From positions 62,001-126,000 of the forward strand of contig BMTH01000003.1 in assembly GCA_014649575.1 (NCBI GenBank): 64,000 nt of DNA. The letters are read 5' to 3'. Source of the DNA: Streptomyces griseoincarnatus. Lineage in GTDB: Bacteria; Actinomycetota; Actinomycetes; Streptomycetales; Streptomycetaceae. Below are positions 44,281 to 52,253 of this stretch, in pieces. The translations under genes and the position numbers were made by a program. Below the pieces are notes generated by a model that saw nothing but the letters and a program-made list of their open reading frames with translations, did no database searches and had not been told where the DNA came from. The first letter of the stretch is position 1. Each line of letters starts with the position of its first letter.

Positions 44281-44314
44281 TCCCTTCTTCGAACGCATGT
44301 ACGAACATAGGACC

Positions 44315-45175
44315 ATGGCCACCACCGACCGGCAGGCCACGACGCTGGCCCTCGCACACGCCCTGTCAGCCGCCGAACGCGGGCTGGCCGTCATCCCGCT
44401 GTCCCGCACCAAGCTCCCGGCCCTGCGCTCCCCCCACCGCGACGACCCCTCCCACCCGCCCTGCCGCGGCGAGTGCGGCCGCTTCGGCCACGGCGTGTAC
44501 GACGCCACCACCGACCCGACGCGCATCCGCGCCCTGTTCGCCGCCGCGCCCCGCGCGACCGGTTACGGCATCGCCTGCGGTCTGCCCCCGCACCACCTCG
44601 TCGGCGTCGACCTCGACACCAAGAACGGCACCGATCCCGGCGGCGCCCTGCGCGCCCTCGCCTCACGGCACGGCTTCACCGTCCCGCCCACGGTGGTCGT
44701 CCTCACCCCGAGCGGCGGCCGCCACCTGTGGCTCGGCGGCCCGCCCGACGTCGTCGTCCCCAACTCCGCCGGCCGCCTCGCCCCCGGCATCGACATCCGC
44801 GGCGCGGGCGGGTACCTCGTCGGCCCCGGTTCCCGTACGGAGCACGGCACGTACCGGGCCGCGCCCGGCACCGCCGGCCTGGCCCCCGCGCCCTGCCCTC
44901 CCACCCTGCTGCGCCTGCTCCTGCCGCCGCCCCGCGCCCACCACCCGACGCCCCCGTCGGCCGGTGACCACGGCCAGGGCCTGGTCCAGTTCGTCCTCGC
45001 GGCGCACGAGGGCCAGCGCAACACCCGCCTGTTCTGGGCGGCCTGCCGTGCCTACGAGAACGGCATCGGCCCCGAGCTGGTGGAACCCCTGGTCGACGCG
45101 GCCCGCGCCACCGGCCTGTCCGAACGCGAGGCACGCGCGACGATCGCGTCGGCCGCGCGCCTGACCGCCCGCTGA
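44315..45175 (+). CDS. Bifunctional DNA primase/polymerase (prim-pol domain) protein
   Basis: 286 residues from the ATG at 44315; an ATG at 44297 would add six. ALSAAERGLAVIPLSRTKLP opens the prim-pol fold; HHLVGVDLDTKNGTDPGGAL carries the catalytic Asp-x-Asp, and VVVLTPSGGRHLWLGG the His-containing strand. A Cys-rich insertion (PPCRGECGRFGHG) fits a zinc site. No helicase domain is attached, unlike plasmid RepA-type fusions, so it is a stand-alone primase-like protein. C-terminal REARATIASAARL resembles the usual PriCT tail. Chromosomal role unknown. Confidence 0.88.
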   Translation: MATTDRQATTLALAHALSAAERGLAVIPLSRTKLPALRSPHRDDPSHPPCRGECGRFGHGVYDATTDPTRIRALFAAAPRATGYGIACGLPPHHLVGVDLDTKNGTDPGGALRALASRHGFTVPPTVVVLTPSGGRHLWLGGPPDVVVPNSAGRLAPGIDIRGAGGYLVGPGSRTEHGTYRAAPGTAGLAPAPCPPTLLRLLLPPPRAHHPTPPSAGDHGQGLVQFVLAAHEGQRNTRLFWAACRAYENGIGPELVEPLVDAARATGLSEREARATIASAARLTAR

Positions 45176-45255
45176 GGCCCGGCCGGCCCTCCCCTTCCTC
45201 TCTCCCCGCCCCCCCACGCCCTCCCGCGCACGCGCCCGAAAATCGAAAGACCCGC

Positions 45256-45714
45256 ATGCACCAGCGTCTTAAAGTGCCGACCATGGCACTCTCCCGCGTC
45301 GTCCTCACCTCGGGCCGCTCCGTCGACCTGACCGGGCTGCACCTGTCGGCGACGTACGCGAACGTGCTCGAGGGATACCCGTGCAAGCCGTTGAACGACC
45401 ACGCGATCGCCGGGCTGCTCCGGTCCGCCGAACGCTTCCACCCGGGCGCCCCGGTGCATCTGATTCCACCGCCGCGCGAGTACCCCGACCAGTTCGCGGG
45501 CGCCTTCGGCCCGGTGGAGGTGCTGCCCGCCGTGACCTGCGTCGGCAGCTTCCGCTCCGAGGCCCTCGACCCGGGACACGACCGTGCCCTGTACCGCTCC
45601 CGCCTCACCGTGGTCTGGTTCCAGCCGACGTCGTGCATCCCCGCGGGGTACGACGCGGAGACGGAGCTGCTGGACATGGACTGGGAGCGACTCGCCGCCG
45701 ACGAGGAACTGTGA
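45256..45714 (+). CDS. Conserved hypothetical protein
   Basis: 152 residues from the ATG at 45256; ATG 45283 (ALSRVVLTSGRSVDLTG start) is an alternative. The sequence has strong coding bias and motifs such as LEGYPCKPLNDHAIAGLL, VHLIPPPREYPDQFAGAFGP and TVVWFQPTSCIPAGYDAETE but matches no domain I know. It is soluble and acidic. The stop overlaps the DinB start (GTGA), so it is the first gene of a three-gene coupled run. Confidence 0.8.
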   Translation: MHQRLKVPTMALSRVVLTSGRSVDLTGLHLSATYANVLEGYPCKPLNDHAIAGLLRSAERFHPGAPVHLIPPPREYPDQFAGAFGPVEVLPAVTCVGSFRSEALDPGHDRALYRSRLTVVWFQPTSCIPAGYDAETELLDMDWERLAADEEL

Positions 45715-46250
45715 CCGCGCCCACCCCTTCCGCCGCCGGCCGGGTCGGCCTCCTCCGCCGGCAGTTCGACCTGACCTGGTCCCTGTTCGAGTACCACCTG
45801 GAACGCCTGGTGCCGGAGGACTTCCTCTGGGAGCCCGCCCCGCTCTGCTGGACTCTCCGCCGGTCGCCCGAGGGCTCGTGGGTCCCCGACTGGGCGGACA
45901 CCGAGCCCGACCCCGTACCGGTGCCCACCGTCGCGTGGGTGAGCTGGCACATCGGCTGGTGGTGGAGCGTGACGCTGGACCACGCGCGAGGGGAGCGTCC
46001 GCGCGAGCGGACCGAGATCCTGTGGCCCGGCGCGGGCGAACCCACGCTCACCTGGCTCCGCTTCCTGCGCACGGAGTGGCTCGCCCACCTCGACACCCTC
46101 ACGGACGCCGACCTGGACACTCCGGCGCCCTTCCCCTGGCCCGACGACCCGTCCCACACGAAGGCGCACATGCTGGCCTGGGTGAACGCGGAGCTGATGA
46201 AGAACGCGACGGAGATCGGCCAGCTCCGCCTGATACGGGCGGCGTCATGA
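45711..46250 (+). CDS. DinB-family (four-helix metal-binding) protein
   Basis: 179 residues from a GTG at 45711. LLRRQFDLTWSLFEYHLERL is helix 1 and TVAWVSWHIGWWWSVTLDHA holds the first metal-binding His of the DinB fold; HMLAWVNAELMKNATEIGQL supplies a later His. DinB-like proteins in actinobacteria include thiol-dependent transferases and stress proteins; no activity can be assigned. Both ends overlap neighbours (GTGA upstream, ATGA downstream). Confidence 0.88.
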   Translation: MTAPTPSAAGRVGLLRRQFDLTWSLFEYHLERLVPEDFLWEPAPLCWTLRRSPEGSWVPDWADTEPDPVPVPTVAWVSWHIGWWWSVTLDHARGERPRERTEILWPGAGEPTLTWLRFLRTEWLAHLDTLTDADLDTPAPFPWPDDPSHTKAHMLAWVNAELMKNATEIGQLRLIRAAS

Positions 46251-46745
46251 ACGGTGACGCCGCCGCCACCCGGCCGCCATGGTCCCTGCTCGCCCTCGAC
46301 AGGGCGTTCCGCGCCTGCTGGGCGGCCGACACCTGCTCGCCCGACGATCTGCCCGACTGGCGCCCGGACAACCCGTCCGTGGGCCACTGCGACATCACGA
46401 CGCTGGTCGTCAACGACCTTTCGGCGGCGACCTCCTGGTCGCCGCCGTCCGCCGGGCCGGATCCCCGCACGGCTACCACTGGTGGAACCGCCTCCCCAAC
46501 GGCGTCGAACTCGACCTGACGCTGGACCAGTTCCGAGCGGGTGAGACCCTCTCCCCACCCCGCACGGTGACACGGCCTCCGGGCCCGCCGCCCCGCCGCC
46601 ACCCCGAGTACGAACTCCTCCGCGCCCGCCTGACACGGCAGTTGGGTCCGCTGCCGTCGGCGGGCGGCGGCCAGGCGCCGCCAGGGGGCGGAGGGGGTGG
46701 CCGCGTACCGGCGCCGGCTGAAGGCAACGACCGCTTGCCGGAGCA
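46247..46745 (+). pseudogene. YunG-like protein gene with frameshift
   Basis: The frame from ATG 46247 reads PPWSLLALDRAFRACWAADT and VGHCDITTLVVNDL, then loses homology near 46420. In another frame the protein continues FGGDLLVAAVRRAGSPHGYH, then WWNRLPNGVELDLTLDQFRA, the expected YunG-type core. One missing base in the CCTTTCGG run explains this. The C-terminal end is unclear because the shifted frame runs on into the antisense of the next gene; a second lesion is possible. It may be a true pseudogene or a sequencing error. Confidence 0.7.
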
Positions 46746-46746
46746 C

Positions 46747-47076
46747 TCAACCGGCCCCCATGGCGGACACCAGCACGGCCCCGACGCCGAGGACGACCAG
46801 TTGCACGATGCCGGGGATGCGCCACCCCAGGGCGAGGAGGCCGCCGCCTGTCAGGACTGCGCCGCCGCCCAGAAGCCACATCGCCTGCGCCGCCGTCCGT
46901 GACGCACCCGACGCGGCCGAGCCGCCACTTTCGTAGCTGCCGGCCCAGCCCGCTGTTCCGACGCAGTACACCGACCCGGCGACGAGCATGAGGTCGACAA
47001 GAAGCAGCGCCGCGCTGACGCCGATCTGCGTGCCGGTGGAGGGCTCATCCGCCGGTGGCGTTTCTCCTGAGCTCAT
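46747..47076 (-). CDS. Small membrane protein, hypothetical
   Basis: 109 residues from the ATG at 47076. Three hydrophobic segments are visible: VSAALLLVDLMLVAGSVYCV, AMWLLGGGAVLTGGGLLALG, and IVQLVVLGVGAVLVSAMG at the C-terminus. There is no recognised family. It converges on the frameshifted YunG-like gene. The 270 bp beyond its start contain no supported gene. Confidence 0.68.
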   Translation of the reverse strand: MSSGETPPADEPSTGTQIGVSAALLLVDLMLVAGSVYCVGTAGWAGSYESGGSAASGASRTAAQAMWLLGGGAVLTGGGLLALGWRIPGIVQLVVLGVGAVLVSAMGAG

Positions 47077-47349
47077 GCGGTCAGTGTGGTGTTGCGGCGG
47101 GTGTCGCACATGAGTTCAGATACTCAGGTGTGCCGTCGCATCGGCGCCGGTTCATGGCAACGGCCCTCGACCTGAGACTCAGGTCAGAAGCCGCTTGACG
47201 ATGCCGCGGGTCACGAGCGCGTGCTTCTGCCGACCCGGCCTCCGTCATCGCCACCGTGCCCTTCTACGTGCCCGAAGGCGTTCGGCTGCATCGGCTCAAC
47301 CACCGGTACAGGCGAGCACGGGACGCGACGGACGGCATCCGACCCGGCA

Positions 47350-47709
47350 CTACTTCACAGCGCTTGACCCGGACCGTCCGTACTGAGTGACCGGTTTCCT
47401 GACGCGTTCGGTCTCGTCCTGCACGAGCAGGGACAGCAGAGAGGCCACCGGGAGGCCGGCTTCTGCCGGGTGGCGCAGCACCTTGTCCGGCTCGATGCGG
47501 TAGGTGTTGGTGCGCCCGTCGCGGGTGTGGGAGAGGTAACCATCCTGCTCGAGATCCGAAATGATCCGCTGGACGGCACGATCGGTGAGTCGGCAGTGGG
47601 CGGCGATGTCGCGGATCCGGACGTTCGGGTTGTCGGCGATGGCTGCAAGCACACGCGCGTGATTGGTGATGAACGTCCATCCGGTGTGAGGTTCGGGCAC
47701 TCCAACCAT
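47350..47709 (-). CDS. Winged-helix (MarR/ArsR-like) transcriptional regulator
   Basis: 119 residues from the ATG at 47709; ATG 47718 adds three. EPHTGWTFITNHARVLAAIA then RIRDIAAHCRLTDRAVQRII forms the DNA-binding helix-turn-helix, and DLEQDGYLSHTRDGRTNTYR the wing. The C-terminal 35 residues may be a dimer helix. It is divergent from the STAS gene at 47817; a shared regulatory region of about 107 bp lies between. Target unknown. Confidence 0.85.
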   Translation of the reverse strand: MVGVPEPHTGWTFITNHARVLAAIADNPNVRIRDIAAHCRLTDRAVQRIISDLEQDGYLSHTRDGRTNTYRIEPDKVLRHPAEAGLPVASLLSLLVQDETERVRKPVTQYGRSGSSAVK

Positions 47710-47816
47710 GCTCTGCATTTTACGGCCCACCGTTGCCGGAACACAGATACATGACATACTTTTCAGGTAATCGATGACCCACTCCCGCGAGGGAGCGGCA
47801 CAGCAGGAGGAGCCCG

Positions 47817-48224
47817 ATGGTGCCCTGGGACGAGGCTGTCTCGCCGACACTCATGAGTGACGCCGACGAGAAGCCGACGCCGAGACGGGCCATCGAGCGT
47901 GTCCCGGAACAGGCCTCGGTGTACCAGTACGAATACCGCGGCGCCTGGGTCGTCACCGCGCACGGCTCCTTCGACATGCACACGGTCAGGCCGTTGGCAG
48001 ATGCACTGAAGGCCGCTGTCGGACGGCATCCGAAAGTGGTGCTGGACGCCTCCGGCGTCACCTTCGCGGACTCGACGTTTCTGAATCTGCTGATCCTCAA
48101 CCATCAGACAGGCACCCTGCGCGTGGTCTCGCCGTCACGGCAGGTCCGGCGGCTCTGTGAGCTCACCGGTGTCGACAGAGTTCTGGAGGTACGACGGACA
48201 GTGGGGGACGCCGCCGACTTCTGA
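47817..48224 (+). CDS. STAS-domain protein (anti-anti-sigma type)
   Basis: 135 residues from the ATG at 47817, preceded by GGAGGA. GAWVVTAHGSFDMHTVRPLA starts the STAS fold, and VVLDASGVTFADSTFLNLLI includes the Ser/Thr position used for phospho-switching. An N-terminal 35-residue extension is charged and probably disordered. It likely sequesters an RsbW-type anti-sigma kinase; none is adjacent. Confidence 0.85.
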   Translation: MVPWDEAVSPTLMSDADEKPTPRRAIERVPEQASVYQYEYRGAWVVTAHGSFDMHTVRPLADALKAAVGRHPKVVLDASGVTFADSTFLNLLILNHQTGTLRVVSPSRQVRRLCELTGVDRVLEVRRTVGDAADF

Positions 48225-48532
48225 TGCGCCCTGCACCGAGCAACTGGACGCCCGACGAGAGGGCCGAGCGGTGCCGTACTGGTGCGGAGAAGCGCGAAGC
48301 AAGCGATTCCAGAGGTGAGAACGCCTCCCTGCTCTCCTCCGGAGCCTGACCCGACCTGTGCACTGGAGACGACACGCCCCGGGCGAGTCGGCCCGGTGTC
48401 CGGCCGGCCGTGCCCCGGCCGTGCCCGATCGAGTGGTGAGCCACGGGGAAAGCCGGACGGCGTCGGAGCCCGGGCATACGGACGGCCCCTGGCCAACTAC
48501 TCGGGTCAGGGGCCGTTCTCACTGCTCATCGC
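48225..48532. other. Intergenic region left of the tRNA-Ser att site
   Basis: No supported gene. Its right part contains the hairpin at 48482-48516, which would terminate a minus-strand tRNA transcript. This marks the junction of conserved chromosome with accessory DNA. Confidence 0.6.
48482..48516 (-). terminator. Hairpin terminator beyond the tRNA-Ser(TGA) 3' end
   Basis: ACGGCCCCTG and CAGGGGCCGT pair over 10 bp around a 15-nt loop, 17 nt beyond the tRNA 3' end in the minus direction. It is probably the original chromosomal terminator of the tRNA gene. Confidence 0.75.
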
Positions 48533-48589
48533 GCGGAGGCGGTGGGATTTGAACCCACGGTGACATCGCTGCCACGACGGTTTTCAAGA
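48533..48589 (-). repeat. attachment-site duplicate, copy 1: 3' half of tRNA-Ser(TGA)
   Basis: This 57-bp sequence is identical to 52254-52310. On the minus strand it reads TCTTGAAAACCG (anticodon loop with TGA), variable arm, GGTTCAAATCCC T-arm and CGCCTCCGC. The 5' half of the tRNA is absent to its right, so it is not a functional gene. The core runs from the anticodon loop to the tRNA 3' end, as for AICE att sites. Confidence 0.9.
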
Positions 48590-48896
48590 GCGTCAAGCAT
48601 GCAGTACGTACCTCCTGGTCAGGGGCTGCTTCGACTCCCGCGAGGGACCCATGGCCCACACATGGCCCATGGGCTTCGGAAGGTCCCTTCCCGTCGCCTC
48701 TTGCTGTGAGTCGTCTGCTCAGGTGTCGCCCCGCACTGGTGCACTGCCACCAAAGGCGTCGCAGGCCGCTCTTGGGCGTCATCCGGTGCCGGTTGCGTCA
48801 GGGTGGTACATGTGTCGGAAGTTGGCCACCTCTCGCGGATCCTGGGCATCGCCACCAACGGACAACTTCTGCACTCAACCCGCGCAGGGCGATCTG
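48590..48896. other. Left flank of the decayed element
   Basis: No gene is supported. CCTGGTCAGGGGCTGCTTCG near 48614 resembles TCCTGGTCAGAGGCTGTTC at 53111 beside the AICE integrase, and a TGGCCCA arm-type repeat lies at 48652. It looks like old att-flanking DNA. Confidence 0.6.
48652..48670. repeat. Putative integrase arm-type site, left copy
   Basis: TGGCCCACACATGGCCCAT, itself a near-tandem of TGGCCCA. It recurs with one mismatch at 52123-52141, near the other end of the same element. Paired arm sites near both ends are expected for a tyrosine integrase. Confidence 0.6.
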
Positions 48897-49748
48897 TTAC
48901 GAATGGCGGACGAGGTTCGCGCGCAGCACCCTTTCGAGGTTCAGCTCCACCTCGCGCGTGTGAGCCCCGGCCGCAAGCGCTGCACGGGCAAGCTCTCCAG
49001 ACGCGGGGGTGAACGTTTCGCCGAGCAGGCGGTTTTCCGCGCGCAGTGCGTCCTCAAGCGTGCCGTCGGCCGCGTCGATTGCTTCGATAGCCGCGGCTCG
49101 GACACCGTCGGGCAGAGACGCGATGGCCAGTGCTACCCACTCAACATATTCATCCAGTTCTGCGGCGGGCAGAGCTCGGTTCACCCAACCCCACCGCTCG
49201 GCAGTCGCCGCGTCGACGAGCCCGCCTGTCAGCACGATCTCGAGAGCGCGAGCGCGGCCCACGAGGCGGGGCAGGTGGGCAGTTGCACCGGCTCCAGGGA
49301 CGATGCCGATCAGTGCCTCGAACTGGCCGAACGCCGCAGTCTCGAGGGCCGCGAAGCGCAGATCCAGGCTGGAGACCAGCTCGGCTCCACCGCCACGGGC
49401 GAGTCCCGCGACCTTGGCGATGGTGGTCTGAGGCAGACGCCGCCAGCGTTCATGAAGCCGCATCATCGGGCCCGTCCCGACAAGCGTCTCCTCCGCGACA
49501 GGGAGGGCGGCGTAGGTCGCGGGGTCGTCCACGAATGACAGGTCGCCGTGCGCCAGGAAGAACTCCGGATTAGCGCTCTGGACCACGATGACGTGCAGAT
49601 CGGAGTCATTCTCGGCCGATGCGGCGACGGCGTCCAGGTCGAGCATGAGCTGCGGCGTCATCAGGTTGACGGGCGGAACATCAATCGAGACCCATAGCAC
49701 TCCGTCCTGGCGCTTGAGATTGAGGCTGGGCAGGGACTGTTCGGTCAT
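48897..49748 (-). CDS. Enoyl-CoA hydratase/isomerase-family (crotonase) protein
   Basis: 283 residues from the ATG at 49748 with AAAGGA upstream. GLARGGGAELVSSLDLRFAA is the oxyanion-hole region, FGQFEALIGIVPGAGATAHL includes the first catalytic-type Glu, and ARALEIVLTGGLVDAATAER the second. N-terminal VSIDVPPVNLMTPQL fits. Members hydrate or isomerise acyl-CoA thioesters; the substrate is unknown. It is divergent from the HxlR gene with a repeat-rich 42-bp gap, so HxlR probably controls it. The pair is cargo of the decayed element. Confidence 0.9.
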   Translation of the reverse strand: MTEQSLPSLNLKRQDGVLWVSIDVPPVNLMTPQLMLDLDAVAASAENDSDLHVIVVQSANPEFFLAHGDLSFVDDPATYAALPVAEETLVGTGPMMRLHERWRRLPQTTIAKVAGLARGGGAELVSSLDLRFAALETAAFGQFEALIGIVPGAGATAHLPRLVGRARALEIVLTGGLVDAATAERWGWVNRALPAAELDEYVEWVALAIASLPDGVRAAAIEAIDAADGTLEDALRAENRLLGETFTPASGELARAALAAGAHTREVELNLERVLRANLVRHS

Positions 49749-49767
49749 GAGAATCCTTTGGGTTGCC

Positions 49768-49795
49768 GGTATCTCTGGTATACCTGGTACATGGC
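49768..49795. promoter_or_regulatory. HxlR operator cluster
   Basis: GGTAT/GGTAC boxes repeat, including the palindrome GGTATACC at 49777-49784, between the divergent crotonase and HxlR starts. Further GGTAC and GGTAT boxes continue into the first HxlR codons. Confidence 0.65.
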
Positions 49796-50189
49796 AGGTA
49801 CTTCAAAGAAACCTGGTATCCGCGAAGATCGGGCCGGTCACGAGACCATCGTTGGCCCGCAGCGCGAGCTCCTGGATCAGCTCCTGGACAAGTGGGGTCA
49901 TCTGCTGCTGGCCGCGTTGTGCCGACAGCCGCGACGCTTCAACGAGCTCAAGAGAGAGCTCGACGGAGTCACTCAAAAATCGCTGACGCAGGCACTGCGA
50001 CGGTTGGAACGCAACGGCCTCGTCGAGCGCCGGGTACTGATGCAACGCCCCGTTGCTGTGGAGTACCGGATCACGCCGCTGGGCCGGACGCTTGAGGAGC
50101 CCTTCTCGATCCTGCGCTCCTGGACCGCCGAGCACCTCCCCGAAGTTGAACGACACAGGGAGGCATTCGACAAAGGCGCGGACACCTAA
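49791..50189 (+). CDS. HxlR-family transcriptional regulator
   Basis: 132 residues from the ATG at 49791. LLDKWGHLLLAALCRQPRRF, then NELKRELDGVTQKSLTQALR, then LERNGLVERRVLMQRPVAVE is the complete HxlR winged helix with the usual P-V-x-V-E-Y wing. Such proteins sense small electrophiles or aromatic compounds and often regulate the divergent enzyme gene; here that is the crotonase. No Cys near the N-terminus is seen, so redox sensing is unlikely. Confidence 0.92.
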   Translation: MAGTSKKPGIREDRAGHETIVGPQRELLDQLLDKWGHLLLAALCRQPRRFNELKRELDGVTQKSLTQALRRLERNGLVERRVLMQRPVAVEYRITPLGRTLEEPFSILRSWTAEHLPEVERHREAFDKGADT

Positions 50190-50444
50190 CTATTCGGCGC
50201 CGTCGGACGGCTGATCACGCGACTTTCCAGAGTCCGAGGCATCCAGCTCACCATTAGCTCGCCTTATTGCGCGATCAAGAACTCGGGCCTTATGAGCCCT
50301 CACCGAGCACCCGCCCCGCGTGCTCCTCTTGCAGTTCGGCGGCGGCGCCGCCCTGCGATAGACGCGCCGCGAAGCGGCTCCTCCTTCACGTCCTGAGCCG
50401 CGTACCACAACAGACACCACCCCCTTTGTCCCAAGTAGAGAGAC
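50190..50444. other. Intergenic region in the decayed element
   Basis: With the iterons it forms the 542-bp gap between HxlR and the AlpA-like gene. A 76-codon minus-strand frame exists but has no ribosome site or recognisable sequence; I see no gene. Confidence 0.5.
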
Positions 50445-50657
50445 GCTGCGTCACCTGCGTCACCAGCACCCTGAAAACGGCCGCTGACCTGCCGAAAGAG
50501 AGGTGAGGCAGACAGCCGATTCCTAAGTCACCCCGCGTCACCTGCGTCACCACGATGACGCAGGTCTGCGTCACCGGTGACGCATCCCCACCGCGCTGTG
50601 TCACCGCGAAACCGCAGGTCAGAGCAGCGAGTGACGCAGATGACGCAGGTGACGCAG
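50445..50657. repeat. Iteron-like TGACGCAG/CTGCGTCA repeats
   Basis: The motif CTGCGTCACC or its complement occurs many times: 50445-50464 (two), 50533-50551 (two), 50554-50583 (three, both orientations) and 50631-50657 (three in tandem: TGACGCAGATGACGCAGGTGACGCAG split at 9-bp steps). They lie just before the AlpA-like gene and may be its operators or a plasmid-type origin. Confidence 0.75.
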
Positions 50658-50731
50658 AAATCCCCACCTCGGACAGATGTCCTCCGACCGGACGACCGCT
50701 CCCCCGGCGAACCCTGAAAGGAGTCTCTGCC

Positions 50732-50920
50732 TTGGCTGGCACCAAGATGCTCAAGCTCCCCGAAGTCCTCGAAGAGATCGAGATGAGCCGCGCCGCCTTC
50801 TACCGGATGCGCGCCCGCGGCAAGGCTCCCAAACTCATCAAGCTGCCGAACGGACAGCTCCGCTGCCGCCGCAGTGACCTTGACGCGTGGTGGGAGCGCT
50901 GCGAGCAGCACGCCGCGTAA
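50732..50920 (+). CDS. AlpA/MerR-like helix-turn-helix protein (excisionase-type)
   Basis: 62 residues from a TTG at 50732, chosen because GAAAGGAG is 8 nt upstream; ATG 50747 is an alternative. LPEVLEEIEMSRAAFYRMRA is the helix-turn-helix and KLIKLPNGQLRCRRSDLDAW the wing. Proteins of this type precede integrase genes and act as excisionase or activator. The integrase pseudogene starts 61 nt downstream. Confidence 0.85.
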   Translation: MAGTKMLKLPEVLEEIEMSRAAFYRMRARGKAPKLIKLPNGQLRCRRSDLDAWWERCEQHAA

Positions 50921-50981
50921 GACACGACCGCTTCACCGGGGCCCGCGCTGAGCGCGGGCCCCTCGTTTTTCTTGGAGACAC

Positions 50982-52119
50982 ATGCTGACGTACGACGTCG
51001 ATATCTGGTCCATCCGCAAGCGCGCCGGACGACCCAAGCCGTGGGAGTTGCGTTGGCGAGTGGGCGAGCGACCACACTCGCGCAGTCTCAAACTCAAGCC
51101 GCAGGCTGACGGCCGGCGGGCGGAATTGCCGGCCGCACTGCGCGACCGCCAGCAGTTCGACGAGGAAACGGGGCTCCCCGCGAGCGAACTCGCCTCGCGC
51201 ACCTCCCCGTCCTGGTACGAGCACGTCACGGAATACGTGCTCATGAAGTGGCCGCGTGCCGCCGCCAAGCACCGCGCGAGCATCGCGGAGTCCCTGGCCG
51301 TTGTGACTTCCGTGCTCGTCACCAGCAAGAGGGGGGCGCCGAGCCCATCCGTCCAGCGCGCCGCCCTGTACCAATGGGCTTTCCGCGCGGTCCGCTCCCC
51401 GAGGGTGCTTGGGTCCAGCGCCATGCGGTGGAGCAGCCGCCGGAGGACGTACGCGCCGCCTTGGAGTGGATCGCCGCGCACTCCATCAAGGTCAGGGATC
51501 TCGAAGACCCCGCGCTGCTGCGGCCGGCGCTGGAAGCCCTGTCGCTCCGCCTGGACGGGGGCAAAGCTGCGGAGAACACGACCAGGCGTAAGCGCATGGT
51601 GTTGAGCAACGTGCTGCGCTACACAGTGGAGGAAAAGGGGCTGCTCACCGCCAGCCCTCTCCCACGCGTCGACTGGACTCCTCCTGAGAGCGATGACGAG
51701 ATCAATTTCAGGTACGTACCGGACCCCGCCTTGGCGCGGTCGCTGCTCGGGGCTGTTCGTGACTCCGGGGCGCGTGGTGAGCACCTGCACGCGTTCTTCG
51801 GGTGCCTCTACTACGCAGCCATGCGGCCCGGTGAAATCGTCGCACTCAGAGAATCCGACTGCACCTTGCCCCCAACTCACCCGAGACCGTGAGCGAGTGG
51901 GGTGAGCTGCTGCTAGGCGAGAGTCGCCCGGAAGTGGGCGGCGGGTGGACGGATGACGGTCCTGTGGATCAAGTCGGGGTGGATCCGGCGGAGGTCGCCG
52001 CTCGCGCCGGCCACAGCATCGCTGTGCTGTATCGCTTCTACGCGAAAATCCTCAAGGGCGGTCAACAGCACTCCAACAACCTGATCTCTCGTGCCCTGGA
52101 GGAGGGAGACGCCCCCTGA
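50982..52119 (+). pseudogene. Tyrosine-recombinase integrase, inactivated
   Basis: The N-terminal frame (DVDIWSIRKRAGRPKPWELR) shifts at about 51397, continues in another frame (EDVRAALEWIAAHSIKVRDL; FFGCLYYAAMRPGEIVALRE, with the first catalytic Arg), shifts again near 51870 in a run of C, and reads SEWGELLLGESRPEVGGGWT. It then jumps to VDPAEVAARAGHSIAVLYRF, so roughly 90-100 residues including the His-x-x-Arg box are deleted near 51957. The C-terminal catalytic region with Tyr in YRFYAK remains. It cannot encode an active recombinase. This subfamily differs from the AICE integrase at 53204. Confidence 0.88.
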
Positions 52120-52122
52120 TCC

Positions 52123-52141
52123 TGGCCCACAGATGGCCCAT
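52123..52141. repeat. Putative integrase arm-type site, right copy
   Basis: TGGCCCACAGATGGCCCAT, one mismatch from 48652-48670. It lies between the broken integrase and the second att copy. Confidence 0.6.
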
Positions 52142-52197
52142 AGGCACTGGTCACAGGTGAGATACGGGCGAGCCAGGGTGAGACAGCCTGCACTCGA

Positions 52198-52228
52198 AAG
52201 GGGTGCTCCGATGACCGGGGCACCCCTT
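52198..52228 (-). terminator. Hairpin beyond second att copy
   Basis: AAGGGGTGC and GCACCCCTT pair around a partly pairing 13-nt loop. It sits 26 nt beyond the tRNA 3' end, as a tRNA terminator would, and was probably carried in by the element. Confidence 0.7.
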
Positions 52229-52253
52229 CTGACCAGCCCTTACGCTGACCTGG

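Noticed and set aside
48533..48589. Complete tRNA-Ser gene here (and at 52254)
   Set aside because: Only the part from the anticodon loop to the 3' end is present; the sequence beyond does not pair as the 5' half.
50190..50420. 76-codon minus-strand gene after HxlR
   Set aside because: No ribosome site, no recognisable domain, and Arg-rich composition typical of a chance frame.
50445..50657. CRISPR array
   Set aside because: The repeats are 8-10 bp with irregular, very short spacing and occur in both orientations; no cas genes are present in the window.
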